Source: Marinomonas arctica (GTDB lineage Bacteria > Pseudomonadota > Gammaproteobacteria > Pseudomonadales > Marinomonadaceae). From it: a stretch of 64,000 nt of DNA. The stretch covers positions 1 through 64,000 of the forward strand of contig NZ_QHJF01000017.1 of NCBI RefSeq assembly GCF_003259225.1, read 5' to 3'. Under the pieces are notes generated by a model. It saw only the letters and a program-made list of their open reading frames with translations, was not told where the DNA came from and did not search any database. Numbering within the stretch: position 1 is the first letter of the stretch; each line of letters begins with the position of its first letter. Positions 17,435 to 26,931 of the stretch are shown here, one piece after another. A program made the translations under genes and the position numbers.

Positions 17435-19045
17435 ATGAACGTTTCAAATCTACTTAAATACTGCGCGCTTTCAATGGCAATCGGTATAGCAATTGTGCCA
17501 AATGCAAACGCAATCACACCCGATGATCAACTCGTTATCGGTATGAGCATGGATAACTTGCTGTCCCTCGACCCAGCAGCGGCAAGTGGTTTAGATGTCG
17601 TCGGCGTTAACTCAAATCTATACGATATGTTGATTGAACTTGCACCAAAAGATCCATCCCAAATCTCCCCTGCTGTCGCTCAAAGTTGGACTATTAGTGA
17701 TGATGGTACTCGTATTACGTTTAAACTACGTGACGATGTGACTTTCCACTCAGGTAATAAACTAACAGCGCAAGACGTGGCTTGGTCATTACAGCGTGTT
17801 TTAAAGCTCAATTTAGCCCTCGCTTCTACCTGGAAAACTTATGGTTTCACTGCGGATAACGTCGATCAGGTGGTTCAAGCAATAGACGACTACACACTGG
17901 AAATTACATTACCAGAAATAACGGACCCAAAATTGGTTCTTTATACGCTTGGCAGTTCCCCAAGTGCTTTTATTGTAGATCGAAAAGAAGCGCTTAAACA
18001 CGAAGTCGATGGCGATTTAGCTCACACTTGGCTTACCACTAACGTTGCAGGATCAGGCCCGTTTCAACTGCAAAATTGGCGTGCAAAAGACCGGGTATTA
18101 ATGAACCGCTTTGACGATTATTGGCGTGAGCCATCAGAGATGAAGCGTATTGTAATGCGCCATATGACAGAGTCGCAGTCGTTACGCTTAATGTTACAGC
18201 GTGGTGATATAGACGTTGCTATGGGCATGTCTATACCCGATATAGAAGCCCTAAAACAAGACAGTCATATACGAACAGAGGCGAATACACGAGGCACACT
18301 TTACTACGTTGCTGTCAGTATGAAAGACCCTAAATTTGCCAATAAAAAAGTACGTGAAGCCGTGCGTTATTTAATTGATTATCAGGGTATCAACGAGTCC
18401 ATTATGCCAAACTACGGCGTTTTGCATCAACGACCTGTTAAATCAGGCTTACCTGCAACTCTTCCTGGACCCGGCTATGCCTTAAACGTAGAAAAAGCCA
18501 AAACGCTCTTAGCGGAAGCAGGCTACCCGGAAGGCTTTCAAACCAGCATTCGTGTGCTCTCTCAATTGCCTTTTATTAACATCGCCACCAACGTGCAATC
18601 CACCTTGGCTCAAGCAGGCATTAATGCGGAAATCATAACTGGTACTGGCAATCAGGTTTATGGGGCAATGCGCGAGCGTAACTTTGAAATGCTCGTTGGT
18701 CGAGGTGGTGGTGGCATAGAGCCACATCCACATTCTAGTCTACGTTCATTAGTCTATAACCCTGATAACAGTGATGAAGCCAAACTCACTAATTTCCAGG
18801 GTTGGCGTACGGCATTTTACAGCCCAGACATTAATAGCATTATCGATACCGCTTTATTGGAAAAAGACGCTAAGAAACAAATCAAAATGTATCAAGACGT
18901 CCAAAACCTTTACGACACTCAAATTGGTGCCATTTTCCCTATTTCACAGATGGTCGATACCGTGCTGATTAGAAGCGATGTTAAGCATTACGAAGGTCAT
19001 CAAGCCGCCACAACACGATTACGTGAAGTCACTAAAGAACGCTAA
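17435..19045 (+). CDS. Dpp/Opp-type ABC transporter, periplasmic binding protein
   Basis: 536-residue family 5 solute-binding protein with a Sec signal peptide (cleavage near ANA at about 27). Typical SBP_bac_5 features: VAQSWTISDDG and ITFKLRDDVTFHSG near residues 80-105. AGAGGAAG precedes the ATG. Family members bind peptides, nickel, oligosaccharides or opines; the adjacent enolase-superfamily enzyme suggests a sugar acid or sugar-acid conjugate, which is inference. Confidence 0.88.
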   Translation: MNVSNLLKYCALSMAIGIAIVPNANAITPDDQLVIGMSMDNLLSLDPAAASGLDVVGVNSNLYDMLIELAPKDPSQISPAVAQSWTISDDGTRITFKLRDDVTFHSGNKLTAQDVAWSLQRVLKLNLALASTWKTYGFTADNVDQVVQAIDDYTLEITLPEITDPKLVLYTLGSSPSAFIVDRKEALKHEVDGDLAHTWLTTNVAGSGPFQLQNWRAKDRVLMNRFDDYWREPSEMKRIVMRHMTESQSLRLMLQRGDIDVAMGMSIPDIEALKQDSHIRTEANTRGTLYYVAVSMKDPKFANKKVREAVRYLIDYQGINESIMPNYGVLHQRPVKSGLPATLPGPGYALNVEKAKTLLAEAGYPEGFQTSIRVLSQLPFINIATNVQSTLAQAGINAEIITGTGNQVYGAMRERNFEMLVGRGGGGIEPHPHSSLRSLVYNPDNSDEAKLTNFQGWRTAFYSPDINSIIDTALLEKDAKKQIKMYQDVQNLYDTQIGAIFPISQMVDTVLIRSDVKHYEGHQAATTRLREVTKER

Positions 19046-19117
19046 AGCAATTTTATGTTTGCGTCGACCACTGGCTCATTTTGCGCCGTGGTCTTCCCAC
19101 TATTCTGGAGACTTATT

Positions 19118-20152
19118 GTGTTTACTTTTCAATTATTTAGACCAAAGGTGAAAAGTTTCTTTGGTGGCCTTAGCTCTGTTGCCATCACGTTACTAGGCCT
19201 GCTTGCGCTGACGTTTTTTATTGGTCGGGTTATGCCCATTGACCCCGTTCTATCGGTTATTGGCCCGGACGCCGATAATTCAACATACGAGCAAGTTTAT
19301 CAAGAGATGGGGCTCGATAAGCCCATCTACGTGCAATATCTCTATTACATAAATGACCTTGCTCATGGTGACTTTGGTAATGCCTTACTCACCGGACGCC
19401 CTGTAATAGAAGATATTGCACGCGTCTTTCCAGCGACCTTAGAACTTGCCACTGTGGCCATTATCTTTGGCATTGTTATTGGTATTCCTTTAGGCGTTTA
19501 CGCTGCGGTCAATAAAGGTCGAGTTATCGATCATATCATTCGTGTAATCAGCTTATTTGGTTATTCCACGCCCGTGTTCTGGGTTGGCATGATAGGCCTA
19601 ATTATCTTTTATGCTTGGCTCAATGTCGTTGGCGGATCAGGTCGTGTTGACCTAGCCTACGATGGTTTTGTTGATCCAGTAACAGGGATGTTGCTAATAG
19701 ATTCCGCTCTCGCAAAAGATTGGGACGTTTTTCAAAGTGCTGTCAAACACATTATTTTGCCTGCCTTTATATTGGGTTTAAACGCCGTGTCGTTTATTAC
19801 TCGTATGACACGCAGTTTCATGTTGGAACAACTTTCTCAAGAATACATTTTAACGGCTCAAGTAAAAGGTTTGCCTAAGCATGTTGTCATTTGGCGCCAT
19901 GCATTTCGTAATATTCTTGTGCAATTACTCACTATTATCACCCTCTCCTATGGTTCGCTGCTGGAAGGTGCGGTGTTAATTGAGACTGTCTTTGCTTGGC
20001 CAGGATTTGGGCAATACCTCACCAGCAGCCTTTTGCTTGGTGATATGAATGCCGTCGTCGCCTCTGTTTTACTCATTGGTCTAATCTTTATTTCAATGAA
20101 CTTGCTGACAGATTTGCTTTATCAAGTATTCGATCCAAGGACAAGAAAATGA
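19118..20152 (+). CDS. Dpp/Opp-type ABC transporter permease (DppB-like)
   Basis: 344 residues with about six membrane segments and the BPD permease EAA-type region (near RMTRSFMLEQLSQEYI and KGLPKHVVIWRHAFRN). I place the start at GTG 19118 since GGAG lies 7 bases upstream; an ATG at 19055 in the same frame has no clear ribosome site and would add 21 residues. Overlaps the next gene by 4 bp. Confidence 0.85.
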   Translation: MFTFQLFRPKVKSFFGGLSSVAITLLGLLALTFFIGRVMPIDPVLSVIGPDADNSTYEQVYQEMGLDKPIYVQYLYYINDLAHGDFGNALLTGRPVIEDIARVFPATLELATVAIIFGIVIGIPLGVYAAVNKGRVIDHIIRVISLFGYSTPVFWVGMIGLIIFYAWLNVVGGSGRVDLAYDGFVDPVTGMLLIDSALAKDWDVFQSAVKHIILPAFILGLNAVSFITRMTRSFMLEQLSQEYILTAQVKGLPKHVVIWRHAFRNILVQLLTIITLSYGSLLEGAVLIETVFAWPGFGQYLTSSLLLGDMNAVVASVLLIGLIFISMNLLTDLLYQVFDPRTRK

Positions 20153-21051
20153 TGACAAACTCTACGATGGCGTCATCCGCCACCTCAAAATCCACCAGTG
20201 CTGGCATGGTGATGTTATTGCAAATGCTCGTCCATGGCAGTAAAAGAATCATACATAATCCTTTGACGGCTGCAGGACTTTTTGTCGTGATGTTACTGCT
20301 TATTGTGGCCATGTTCGCTCCATGGATTGCCACCCATAACCCTTTGGCTCAGGAACTTAGCAATAGTTTACAGCCGCCTAGTTCTGAACATTGGTTTGGT
20401 ACCGATGAATTCGGTCGCGATATCTTTAGTCGCTTGGTTTATGGTTCTCGTATCACCTTATACATCATTACCTTAGTCACCGTAATTGTCGGTCCAATTG
20501 GCTTAGCCATTGGCACCATTTCTGGTTACTTTGGTGGTGTAATCGACACCATATTCATGCGCATTACCGATATTTTTATTTCTTTTCCAGGGTTAGTACT
20601 TGCACTTGCTTTTGTCGCTGCGTTAGGACCTGGCTTAGAGCATGCCGTCATTGCGATTGCATTGACTAGTTGGCCACCAATCGCTCGCTTGGCTCGTGCA
20701 GAAACCCTGCAATTGCGCAAAGCGGATTACATTGTAGCGGTCCAGTTACAAGGTGCATCCTCTACTCGCATCATCTTCCGCCATATCGTTCCAATGTGTC
20801 TGTCCTCCGTTATTGTGCGACTTACTATGAACATGGCGGGAATTATTTTGACCGCAGCAGGATTAGGCTTCTTAGGATTAGGCGCTCAAGCCCCCCTTCC
20901 CGAATGGGGAGCTATGATCTCTACCGGCCGCAGTTACATGTTAGAACACTGGTGGCTCGTCGCTGCTCCGGGTGCCGCAATTATGCTGGTCAGTCTAGCG
21001 TTCAACTTACTTGGTGATGGTCTACGTGACCTACTCGATCCTAGAAATTAA
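20149..21051 (+). CDS. Dpp/Opp-type ABC transporter permease (DppC-like)
   Basis: 300 residues. N-terminal membrane segment (about 38-60), then GTDEFGRDIFSRLVYGSR, the DppC-family signature, and the permease domain with EAA loop near KADYIVAVQLQGAS. The ATGA overlap with the upstream permease suggests coupled translation. Forms the heteromeric channel with the DppB-like protein. Confidence 0.9.
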   Translation: MMTNSTMASSATSKSTSAGMVMLLQMLVHGSKRIIHNPLTAAGLFVVMLLLIVAMFAPWIATHNPLAQELSNSLQPPSSEHWFGTDEFGRDIFSRLVYGSRITLYIITLVTVIVGPIGLAIGTISGYFGGVIDTIFMRITDIFISFPGLVLALAFVAALGPGLEHAVIAIALTSWPPIARLARAETLQLRKADYIVAVQLQGASSTRIIFRHIVPMCLSSVIVRLTMNMAGIILTAAGLGFLGLGAQAPLPEWGAMISTGRSYMLEHWWLVAAPGAAIMLVSLAFNLLGDGLRDLLDPRN

Positions 21052-21064
21052 AGGTGTGATTTTT

Positions 21065-21904
21065 ATGCAAAATACAAAGTTAGAAGTCAAAAACCTTCAA
21101 ATTAGCTTTTCACATGAAGGAAACCAAGTAAACGCAGTACGCGACGTGTCTTTTTCTCTTGGGCAAGAAAAACTCGCCATTGTTGGAGAATCTGGCTCTG
21201 GTAAGTCCACGGTAGGACGTAGCTTATTAAAACTACACCCAAAAAACGCCACCGTGGAAGCCGAAAAACTGCTCTTTGGTGATATTGATTTGTTAAAAGC
21301 CAGTGAAAAAACCATGCGAGATATTCGTGGTCGTCGTATCTCTATGATTATGCAAGACCCCAAATACTCACTTAATCCCGTTATGAAAGTCGGTGACCAA
21401 ATTGCCGAAGCGTATCTTGCTCATTACAAGGTGAGCAAAAAAATCGCGCAAGAAAAAGCCTTGGTCATGCTTGAGAAAGTTCAAATTCGTGATCCCAAAC
21501 GCGTTTATTCACTTTATCCTCATGAGGTATCGGGCGGCATGGGACAGAGGGTGATGATTGCCATGATGCTGATTCCCGAGCCAGAAATCATTATTGCAGA
21601 CGAGCCCACTTCTGCTCTTGATGTATCTGTGCAACGCCAAGTGCTGAATCTATTGGACGAGCTGATTAATGAAAGCAACATCGGACTCATTTTTATCAGT
21701 CACGACTTAGATTTGGTGCGCAATTACTGTGATCGTGTACTCGTAATGTACGCTGGTCGCGTGGTGGAATCCATCAAAGCCAGTGAGCTGGAAAATGCTC
21801 ACCATCCATACACACAAGGTTTGCTCAAGGCACCACCAAGAATCGGCGATATTCGACACCGCCTACCTACTTTAGAACGAGACCCTAGCTGGTTATACAA
21901 TTGA
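21065..21904 (+). CDS. Dpp/Opp-type ABC transporter ATPase (DppD-like)
   Basis: 279 residues. Walker A GESGSGKST, signature VSGGMGQRV, Walker B IIIADEPTSALD, and the C-terminal oligopeptide-transporter region (HPYTQGLL). It is shorter than DppD (about 327) because it lacks the Cys-rich tail. The ATG at 21065 lies 13 bp after the previous stop, with AAAGGTG upstream. Confidence 0.88.
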   Translation: MQNTKLEVKNLQISFSHEGNQVNAVRDVSFSLGQEKLAIVGESGSGKSTVGRSLLKLHPKNATVEAEKLLFGDIDLLKASEKTMRDIRGRRISMIMQDPKYSLNPVMKVGDQIAEAYLAHYKVSKKIAQEKALVMLEKVQIRDPKRVYSLYPHEVSGGMGQRVMIAMMLIPEPEIIIADEPTSALDVSVQRQVLNLLDELINESNIGLIFISHDLDLVRNYCDRVLVMYAGRVVESIKASELENAHHPYTQGLLKAPPRIGDIRHRLPTLERDPSWLYN

Positions 21905-21913
21905 GGAGTATTT

Positions 21914-22696
21914 ATGAACATGATCAACATCGAAGGACTCAATTTATCTTTTGGCTCAGGCTCAAACGAAAGCAAAATATTACATGATGTCAATATTCAG
22001 GTTAAAGCCGGTGAATCTTTTGGCTTGGTGGGGGAATCTGGTTCAGGCAAAACCACCGTTTTGCGCTGTCTAGCAGGACAATATCATCATTGGTCAGGGC
22101 AACTTTCCGTTAATGGCAATTCTCTGCAGCATAAGCTCGACAAAAAACGCTGCATCGATATGCAAATGGTTTTTCAAGATCCATATGGTTCGTTGCATCC
22201 AAGACACAGCATTGAAACAGCGCTTGCGGAACCGTTAAAGATCCACAAGATGGACAATAAAGACCAACGCATCAGTAGCATACTCAAAAAGGTAGGATTA
22301 GATGACAGCTTTCGTTATCGCTCACCGCACCAATTGTCTGGTGGTCAACGCCAACGCGTTGCGATTGCCAGAGCCTTAATACTTGAACCCCAAATTTTAC
22401 TCTTAGACGAACCAACGTCGGCACTGGATGTTTCTGTACAGGCAGAAATTCTTAATCTACTAAAAGAGTTAAAAGAAAAAGAGGGGCTAACCTATTTGAT
22501 GGTGACTCATGATCTTGGGGTCGTCACTTATCTGTGTGATCGTGTGGCCGTCATGCAAAATGGACACATTGTCGAAACCATTTCATCCAGTAATCTCGCG
22601 AATCATGGTGCATCAGAGCCTTATACAAAAATGCTTTTGGATTGTTGCTATCACACAGAAGCAAGGCTGAATGACACAACTTCTTTCGCAAATTAG
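21914..22696 (+). CDS. Dpp/Opp-type ABC transporter ATPase (DppF-like)
   Basis: 260 residues. Walker A GESGSGKTT, signature LSGGQRQRV, Walker B ILLLDEPTSALD, H-loop VTHDLGV. GAGGAG lies 5 bases before the ATG. It is also short relative to DppF (about 334). Last gene of the six-gene enolase/ABC operon; a terminator follows. Confidence 0.88.
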   Translation: MNMINIEGLNLSFGSGSNESKILHDVNIQVKAGESFGLVGESGSGKTTVLRCLAGQYHHWSGQLSVNGNSLQHKLDKKRCIDMQMVFQDPYGSLHPRHSIETALAEPLKIHKMDNKDQRISSILKKVGLDDSFRYRSPHQLSGGQRQRVAIARALILEPQILLLDEPTSALDVSVQAEILNLLKELKEKEGLTYLMVTHDLGVVTYLCDRVAVMQNGHIVETISSSNLANHGASEPYTKMLLDCCYHTEARLNDTTSFAN

Positions 22697-22725
22697 TTAG
22701 ATGCTTCAACATTATGAATATTTCG

Positions 22726-22756
22726 AAAGCGTTCGCTCTAAACGGAACGCTTTTTT
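22726..22756 (+). terminator. Intrinsic terminator after the Dpp-type operon
   Basis: AAAGCGTTC (22726-22734) pairs with GAACGCTTT (22745-22753), T-run to 22756. Loop about 10 nt. Confidence 0.8.
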
Positions 22757-22860
22757 ACTTTATTAATAGTGTTATGGACGTTTTCCTACAATAGAGTATA
22801 AAAACTCACATCGTAAAACACGATGTTGCAGATTCCGTTCTATTTTATTGCCCCCTTCTA

Positions 22861-22889
22861 TTACCAATTTTAATAAGAAGCGTTATCAT
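22861..22889 (+). promoter_or_regulatory. Probable Fur-controlled promoter of the siderophore importer
   Basis: TTACCA (-35, 22861-22866), 17-bp spacer, TATCAT (-10, 22884-22889). Read on the minus strand, 22874-22888 is TGATAACGCTTCTTA, which I count as 10 of 14 matches to the 7-1-7 Fur consensus TGATAATnATTATCA; it spans the spacer and -10. The following importer genes make iron control plausible. Confidence 0.55.
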
Positions 22890-22992
22890 TAGCACCGTTT
22901 ATTCGCCTACTAACGTCTTTAGGGTGCCTTATCCTTTTCCAAAGCATTCTAGTAAATACGTCGCTGTAGATATTCAATTCAAAGGAATCATT

Positions 22993-23934
22993 ATGCTGCT
23001 TAACCGACCTTCTTTTAAGAAAATCTTGCTTTGTGCCTGTGTTACCGCTTCTTTCGGCGCTTTTGCCAAGGATCATAGTGTTACAACGAAATATGGCGAA
23101 GTAAAAGTAAACGATAATGTAAGTCGCATTGTGGCACTATCTGAAGACGCTCTAGACAGTGCCATTGCTCTTGGCATTCAGCCTTTAGGGGCCGTTGCGA
23201 CACGTGGTGGAGATTCCGTAGCAGAATACATCCAAGAACGTGCAAAGGGGGTAAATATGGTCGGTACTTCACGTCAAAACAACCTTGAAGCCATTGCAGC
23301 ACAGCGCCCTGATCTTATTTTAGCGTCTGCAAGCTTACCGCAGGACCAATACAATATTTTATCGAAAATTGCGCCGACTATCGTCCCGCTTTCTCCTGGA
23401 ATGGTGTCAGACAGCTGGATTAGTATTGCAAAAGTCTACGCGCAAGCACTCAACAAAAGCCAAGAAATGGACATCATACTAAACGACATAAAAGAGCGTG
23501 AAAACACATTAAAAGACCGTATTACTGCGATCTTACCAGAAGACAAACGTTCAGCTACCTTAGCACGTTGGATGCCTCAAGGCCCTATTGTTATGTCATC
23601 ACAAATCTTCTCGACAGATGTCCTAGCCGCTACTGGCTTCATCATTAATGATGCGGATGTTATCAAAGAAGGCCGCCCTCACAGCAGCCCGCTCAGCCTA
23701 GAAAATTTATCTAAAGTAGACAGTGACTGGCTGTTTTTAGCCACGCTAAATACGGAAGGCAAAGACGCATTAGAAGCCGCTAAAACATCGCCTTCTTTCT
23801 CTCGCCTGAATGTCGTAAAAGACGATAAAGTCATCACAGTAAATGGTCAACTATGGACAAGTGCTGCAGGTCCACTGGCCGCTCATGCAATCTTGGATAA
23901 CATTGAAGCCATTATCGATAATAAGATTCAATAA
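22993..23934 (+). CDS. Iron-siderophore ABC transporter, periplasmic binding protein
   Basis: 313-residue FecB/FhuD-type (class III) binding protein. Signal peptide: KK at 9-10, hydrophobic core, cleavage near FGAFA. The typical start of the domain (TTKYGEVKVNDN, then RIVALSEDALDSAIALGI) is present. The ATG at 22993 has AAAGGAA 6 bases upstream; upstream in-frame codons to 22924 lie inside the leader. First gene of a four-gene importer; no TonB receptor is nearby. Confidence 0.87.
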   Translation: MLLNRPSFKKILLCACVTASFGAFAKDHSVTTKYGEVKVNDNVSRIVALSEDALDSAIALGIQPLGAVATRGGDSVAEYIQERAKGVNMVGTSRQNNLEAIAAQRPDLILASASLPQDQYNILSKIAPTIVPLSPGMVSDSWISIAKVYAQALNKSQEMDIILNDIKERENTLKDRITAILPEDKRSATLARWMPQGPIVMSSQIFSTDVLAATGFIINDADVIKEGRPHSSPLSLENLSKVDSDWLFLATLNTEGKDALEAAKTSPSFSRLNVVKDDKVITVNGQLWTSAAGPLAAHAILDNIEAIIDNKIQ

Positions 23935-23939
23935 ATCCG

Positions 23940-24959
23940 ATGATCAGTTGGTTTCAAACGCCTCCATCACAACGACCACTGTTTCGCGTTTTTGTGTCAG
24001 CACTTTTGGTGCTGGCACTTTGCTGTTTCTGTAGTTTGTTGCTTGGTGCGGGAGGCTTAAGTCCGCAAGCGTCCTTTCAAACATTATTAGGTAATGGTTC
24101 ATCGGACGATCAATTCACCGTCTTTCATTTGCGCACTACTCGAACTCTCGTTGGTGTATTTGTTGGCCTAACATTGGGCATTGCTGGCGCCATGATGCAA
24201 TCTGTCGCACGCAATCCTTTGGCAGAGCCCGGTTTGCTCGGCGTCAGTGCTGGAAGCTCATTTGCTGTCGCACTGACATTAGTGCTTGGGGCGAGCACGG
24301 CCACTCTGACCGTTGGTGTCGCACAATTTGGCGCCTTGTTGGGTTGTCTATGCGTGCTCGGGGTGGCCCGAATGCAAGGGCAGCAAAATGATCCTATTCG
24401 TTTGGTGCTCGCGGGGGCCGCTTTGTCGAGCTTATTATTTGCCATCACCTCTTTGATACTCTTGTTTGATCAAAGAGCCGCCGATGAAATTCGTTTTTGG
24501 GTGACAGGCAGTGTGGCAGGACGAGATATCCAGACATTACTCTCTGTACTACCCTCTATGCTAATGGCTGCCCTCTGTATTCTATACGTTGCTAAACCAT
24601 TAGCTTCCTTAGCGCTAGGGGAACGCGTTGCCATTGGTCTTGGCCATAAACCCAAACGAATTCGTGCTGTGGTCATTGTGGCCGTTGCGTTATTAGTGGG
24701 CGGTGCTACCGCCATCGCAGGGCCAGTGGCATTTATTGGTCTAGTGGTTCCCTTCGCCGCTCGTGCGTTGGTCGGACCAGATATTCGTCGTACCTTGTGG
24801 TTATGCTTGCCTCTCGGCCCCATCATTGTGATTGCTGCAGACGTTGTTTCCCGCCTTGTGGCTCAGCCTGCGGAAATGCCTTTGGGCGTTCTAACCGCTA
24901 TTATTGGTGCGCCAGTACTTTTATTGATTGTGCGATCTCGAAGAATGCCTACTTTATGA
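23940..24959 (+). CDS. Iron-siderophore ABC transporter permease (FecCD family)
   Basis: 339 residues, about nine or ten membrane segments. FecCD signatures: ARNPLAEPGLLGVSAG near 84-99, and GPVAFIGLVVPFAAR in the C-terminal half. Starts 5 bp after the binding-protein gene; overlaps the next permease by 4 bp. Confidence 0.9.
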   Translation: MISWFQTPPSQRPLFRVFVSALLVLALCCFCSLLLGAGGLSPQASFQTLLGNGSSDDQFTVFHLRTTRTLVGVFVGLTLGIAGAMMQSVARNPLAEPGLLGVSAGSSFAVALTLVLGASTATLTVGVAQFGALLGCLCVLGVARMQGQQNDPIRLVLAGAALSSLLFAITSLILLFDQRAADEIRFWVTGSVAGRDIQTLLSVLPSMLMAALCILYVAKPLASLALGERVAIGLGHKPKRIRAVVIVAVALLVGGATAIAGPVAFIGLVVPFAARALVGPDIRRTLWLCLPLGPIIVIAADVVSRLVAQPAEMPLGVLTAIIGAPVLLLIVRSRRMPTL

Positions 24960-26041
24960 TAAATCAAAGTCTTTCTATTACTCACCCAGCAGACACTGTG
25001 TCGGCGCCAAGCGGGCACTACCTGCTGTCTCTAGGTCGTCATATGACGATTCTGATTGAAAAACACGCCATTATCCGAAATATTGGTTTGCTGATTTTAT
25101 TGTCGTGCGCGTGTATTGCCACTCTTGCCATTGGTACCATGCCAATATCGCCAAAAGATGTCATCGCGGTATTATTGGGTCACGGTGACGCCATGAGCCA
25201 GTTCATTGTGCAAGATTTACGCTTGCCACGTCTACTGGCCGCGCTGTTTACGGGGGCCGCGTTTAGTTTGGCTGGATGTTTAATGCAAACGATGGCTCGT
25301 AATCGGCTCGCGACACCGGGCATTATTGGCATAGATAACGCCGCCATGGCTTTTGCCGTCTCTTCCGTGGTTGGGATGGGCATTTCTTTAGCCCCCTCCG
25401 CTATGGCACTAGCGGGCGCCGCCACAGCAACGGCTCTGGCGTTTGGCCTAGCCGGTGGCAGCGGCACACGGGGCTACCGCTTTATTGTGGCCGGCATTGG
25501 CATTGGCGCTATTGCCGGCGCGGTAACACAATTACTATTAAGCCAAGTCAGTATTGATGTGGCCAACAGTGCCTACCCTTGGACCGTTGGTAGCCTAAGC
25601 GCTCGAGACCCTTTCATGGTGAATCTTTTGGGAGCTGGTATCGCCCTTTGTCTTATCGCTTGCCTGCTATTTTCCACTCAATTCGCCTTAATGCCCTTTT
25701 CAGATCAAGTGATTACAGGACTAGGAGCGAACATAAGACACATAAGAATCTTGGCTTTGGTGTTGTGCGTAACGCTCACAGGATTGGCTGTTGCCGTGGC
25801 GGGACCCGTTGGTCTAGTCGCCCTGGCCGGACCTGAAATTGCCCGTGTGCTGGCACGTTATCGAGGCATTCCGCTAATCAGCTCTGCACTAACGGGTGCC
25901 CTAGTGATGGTTTTAGCCGATTTGTTTGGCCGCACGATTTTATCCCCAATTGAACTGCCAGTCGGCATTGTAACCGCCGTCGTTGGTGGCCCTTATTTAA
26001 TTTGGATATTGATTCGACGCACCTCAAGGACTTCCCTATGA
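24956..26041 (+). CDS. Iron-siderophore ABC transporter permease (FecCD family)
   Basis: 361 residues, second half of a heterodimeric permease. ARNRLATPGIIGIDNAA and AGPVGLVALAGPEIAR are the matching family motifs. The ATG at 24956 overlaps the previous stop (ATGA). The first about 40 residues are a non-membrane extension, so a later ATG (MTILIEKH, residue 30) could be the real start. Upstream in-frame codons lie inside the previous gene and are not used. Confidence 0.87.
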   Translation: MINQSLSITHPADTVSAPSGHYLLSLGRHMTILIEKHAIIRNIGLLILLSCACIATLAIGTMPISPKDVIAVLLGHGDAMSQFIVQDLRLPRLLAALFTGAAFSLAGCLMQTMARNRLATPGIIGIDNAAMAFAVSSVVGMGISLAPSAMALAGAATATALAFGLAGGSGTRGYRFIVAGIGIGAIAGAVTQLLLSQVSIDVANSAYPWTVGSLSARDPFMVNLLGAGIALCLIACLLFSTQFALMPFSDQVITGLGANIRHIRILALVLCVTLTGLAVAVAGPVGLVALAGPEIARVLARYRGIPLISSALTGALVMVLADLFGRTILSPIELPVGIVTAVVGGPYLIWILIRRTSRTSL

Positions 26042-26868
26042 CCGTCACGACTCTGCATCAGCAGACTTCAACACACTTCATGAAATCTCGTCTCAGTGCC
26101 GACAATCTGACGTTAAAACATGGCAAGGTCAGTATTATTGAGCACTTAACTGTCAGCTTACCAGAAGGCAAAGTAACGGCTATTGTCGGACCAAATGGCT
26201 GCGGCAAGTCTACCCTATTGAATGGTCTATCACGTGTACACTCACCCAGCACAGGTGCGGTACTGCTCGATGGCAAAGACATTCACTCATTGCCATCCAA
26301 AGAAGTCGCCAGACGTCTTGCTTTACTACCACAAGACACACTCGCACCTGATGGCATTACTATTGAAGAGCTGATTCGCTTTGGTCGCCACCCTCACCAA
26401 AGCCTCTTAAAACAGTGGGCCATGGACGATCAAGAAGCCATTCAATACGCATTACATGCAGCGGACTTGATTGGATTAAAAGACCGACTACTAGACACTT
26501 TATCAGGGGGACAACGACAACGTGCTTGGATCGCCATGTCGATTGCCCAAGAAACCCCTTTGCTGTTACTGGATGAGCCTACATCCGCATTGGATTTAGG
26601 TCATCAAATTGAAGTTTTTGAATTGATTAGAGACCTATCGAGACAAGGCAAAACACTCGCCATGGTGGTTCATGACCTACCCAGTGCTTGTCGATATTCT
26701 GATCATATTATTGCGATGAAGAAAGGTGAAATCATCACCCAAGGCAGCCCTAAAGACGTGATGACAAAAGAGTTAGTACGTGAATTGTATGGCGTTGAGT
26801 GCGACCTGATACCAGACCCTATGACAGGCAGCCCCATTCTTATCAATATGAAGCGAGTCAGGAACTAA
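26038..26868 (+). CDS. Iron-siderophore ABC transporter ATPase (FecE/FepC-like)
   Basis: 276 residues. Walker A GPNGCGKST, Q-loop LLPQDT, signature LSGGQRQRAW, Walker B LLLLDEPTSALD, H-loop VVHDLP. Overlaps the permease by 4 bp (ATGA). A residue-20 ATG (MKSRLSAD) would also fit the family start. Closes the importer; a bidirectional terminator follows. Confidence 0.9.
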   Translation: MTVTTLHQQTSTHFMKSRLSADNLTLKHGKVSIIEHLTVSLPEGKVTAIVGPNGCGKSTLLNGLSRVHSPSTGAVLLDGKDIHSLPSKEVARRLALLPQDTLAPDGITIEELIRFGRHPHQSLLKQWAMDDQEAIQYALHAADLIGLKDRLLDTLSGGQRQRAWIAMSIAQETPLLLLDEPTSALDLGHQIEVFELIRDLSRQGKTLAMVVHDLPSACRYSDHIIAMKKGEIITQGSPKDVMTKELVRELYGVECDLIPDPMTGSPILINMKRVRN

Positions 26869-26880
26869 ATCAGCCAGAAA

Positions 26881-26925
26881 GCAGGTCTGATCTGGTGAGA
26901 TATCGCCGGATCAGATCTGCTTATT
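26881..26925. terminator. Bidirectional terminator between siderophore and Hsp70 operons
   Basis: GCAGGTCTGATCTGG (26881-26895) and CCGGATCAGATCTGC (26906-26920) form a stem of about 15 bp with one or two mismatches, followed by TTATTTT. It sits between two convergent operons. Confidence 0.65.
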
Positions 26926-26931
26926 TTGTGG

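Noticed and set aside
17346-17438. 30-codon plus-strand ORF ending with a TGA that overlaps the ATG of the binding-protein gene
   Set aside because: No ribosome-binding site before its ATG; the overlap can be chance.
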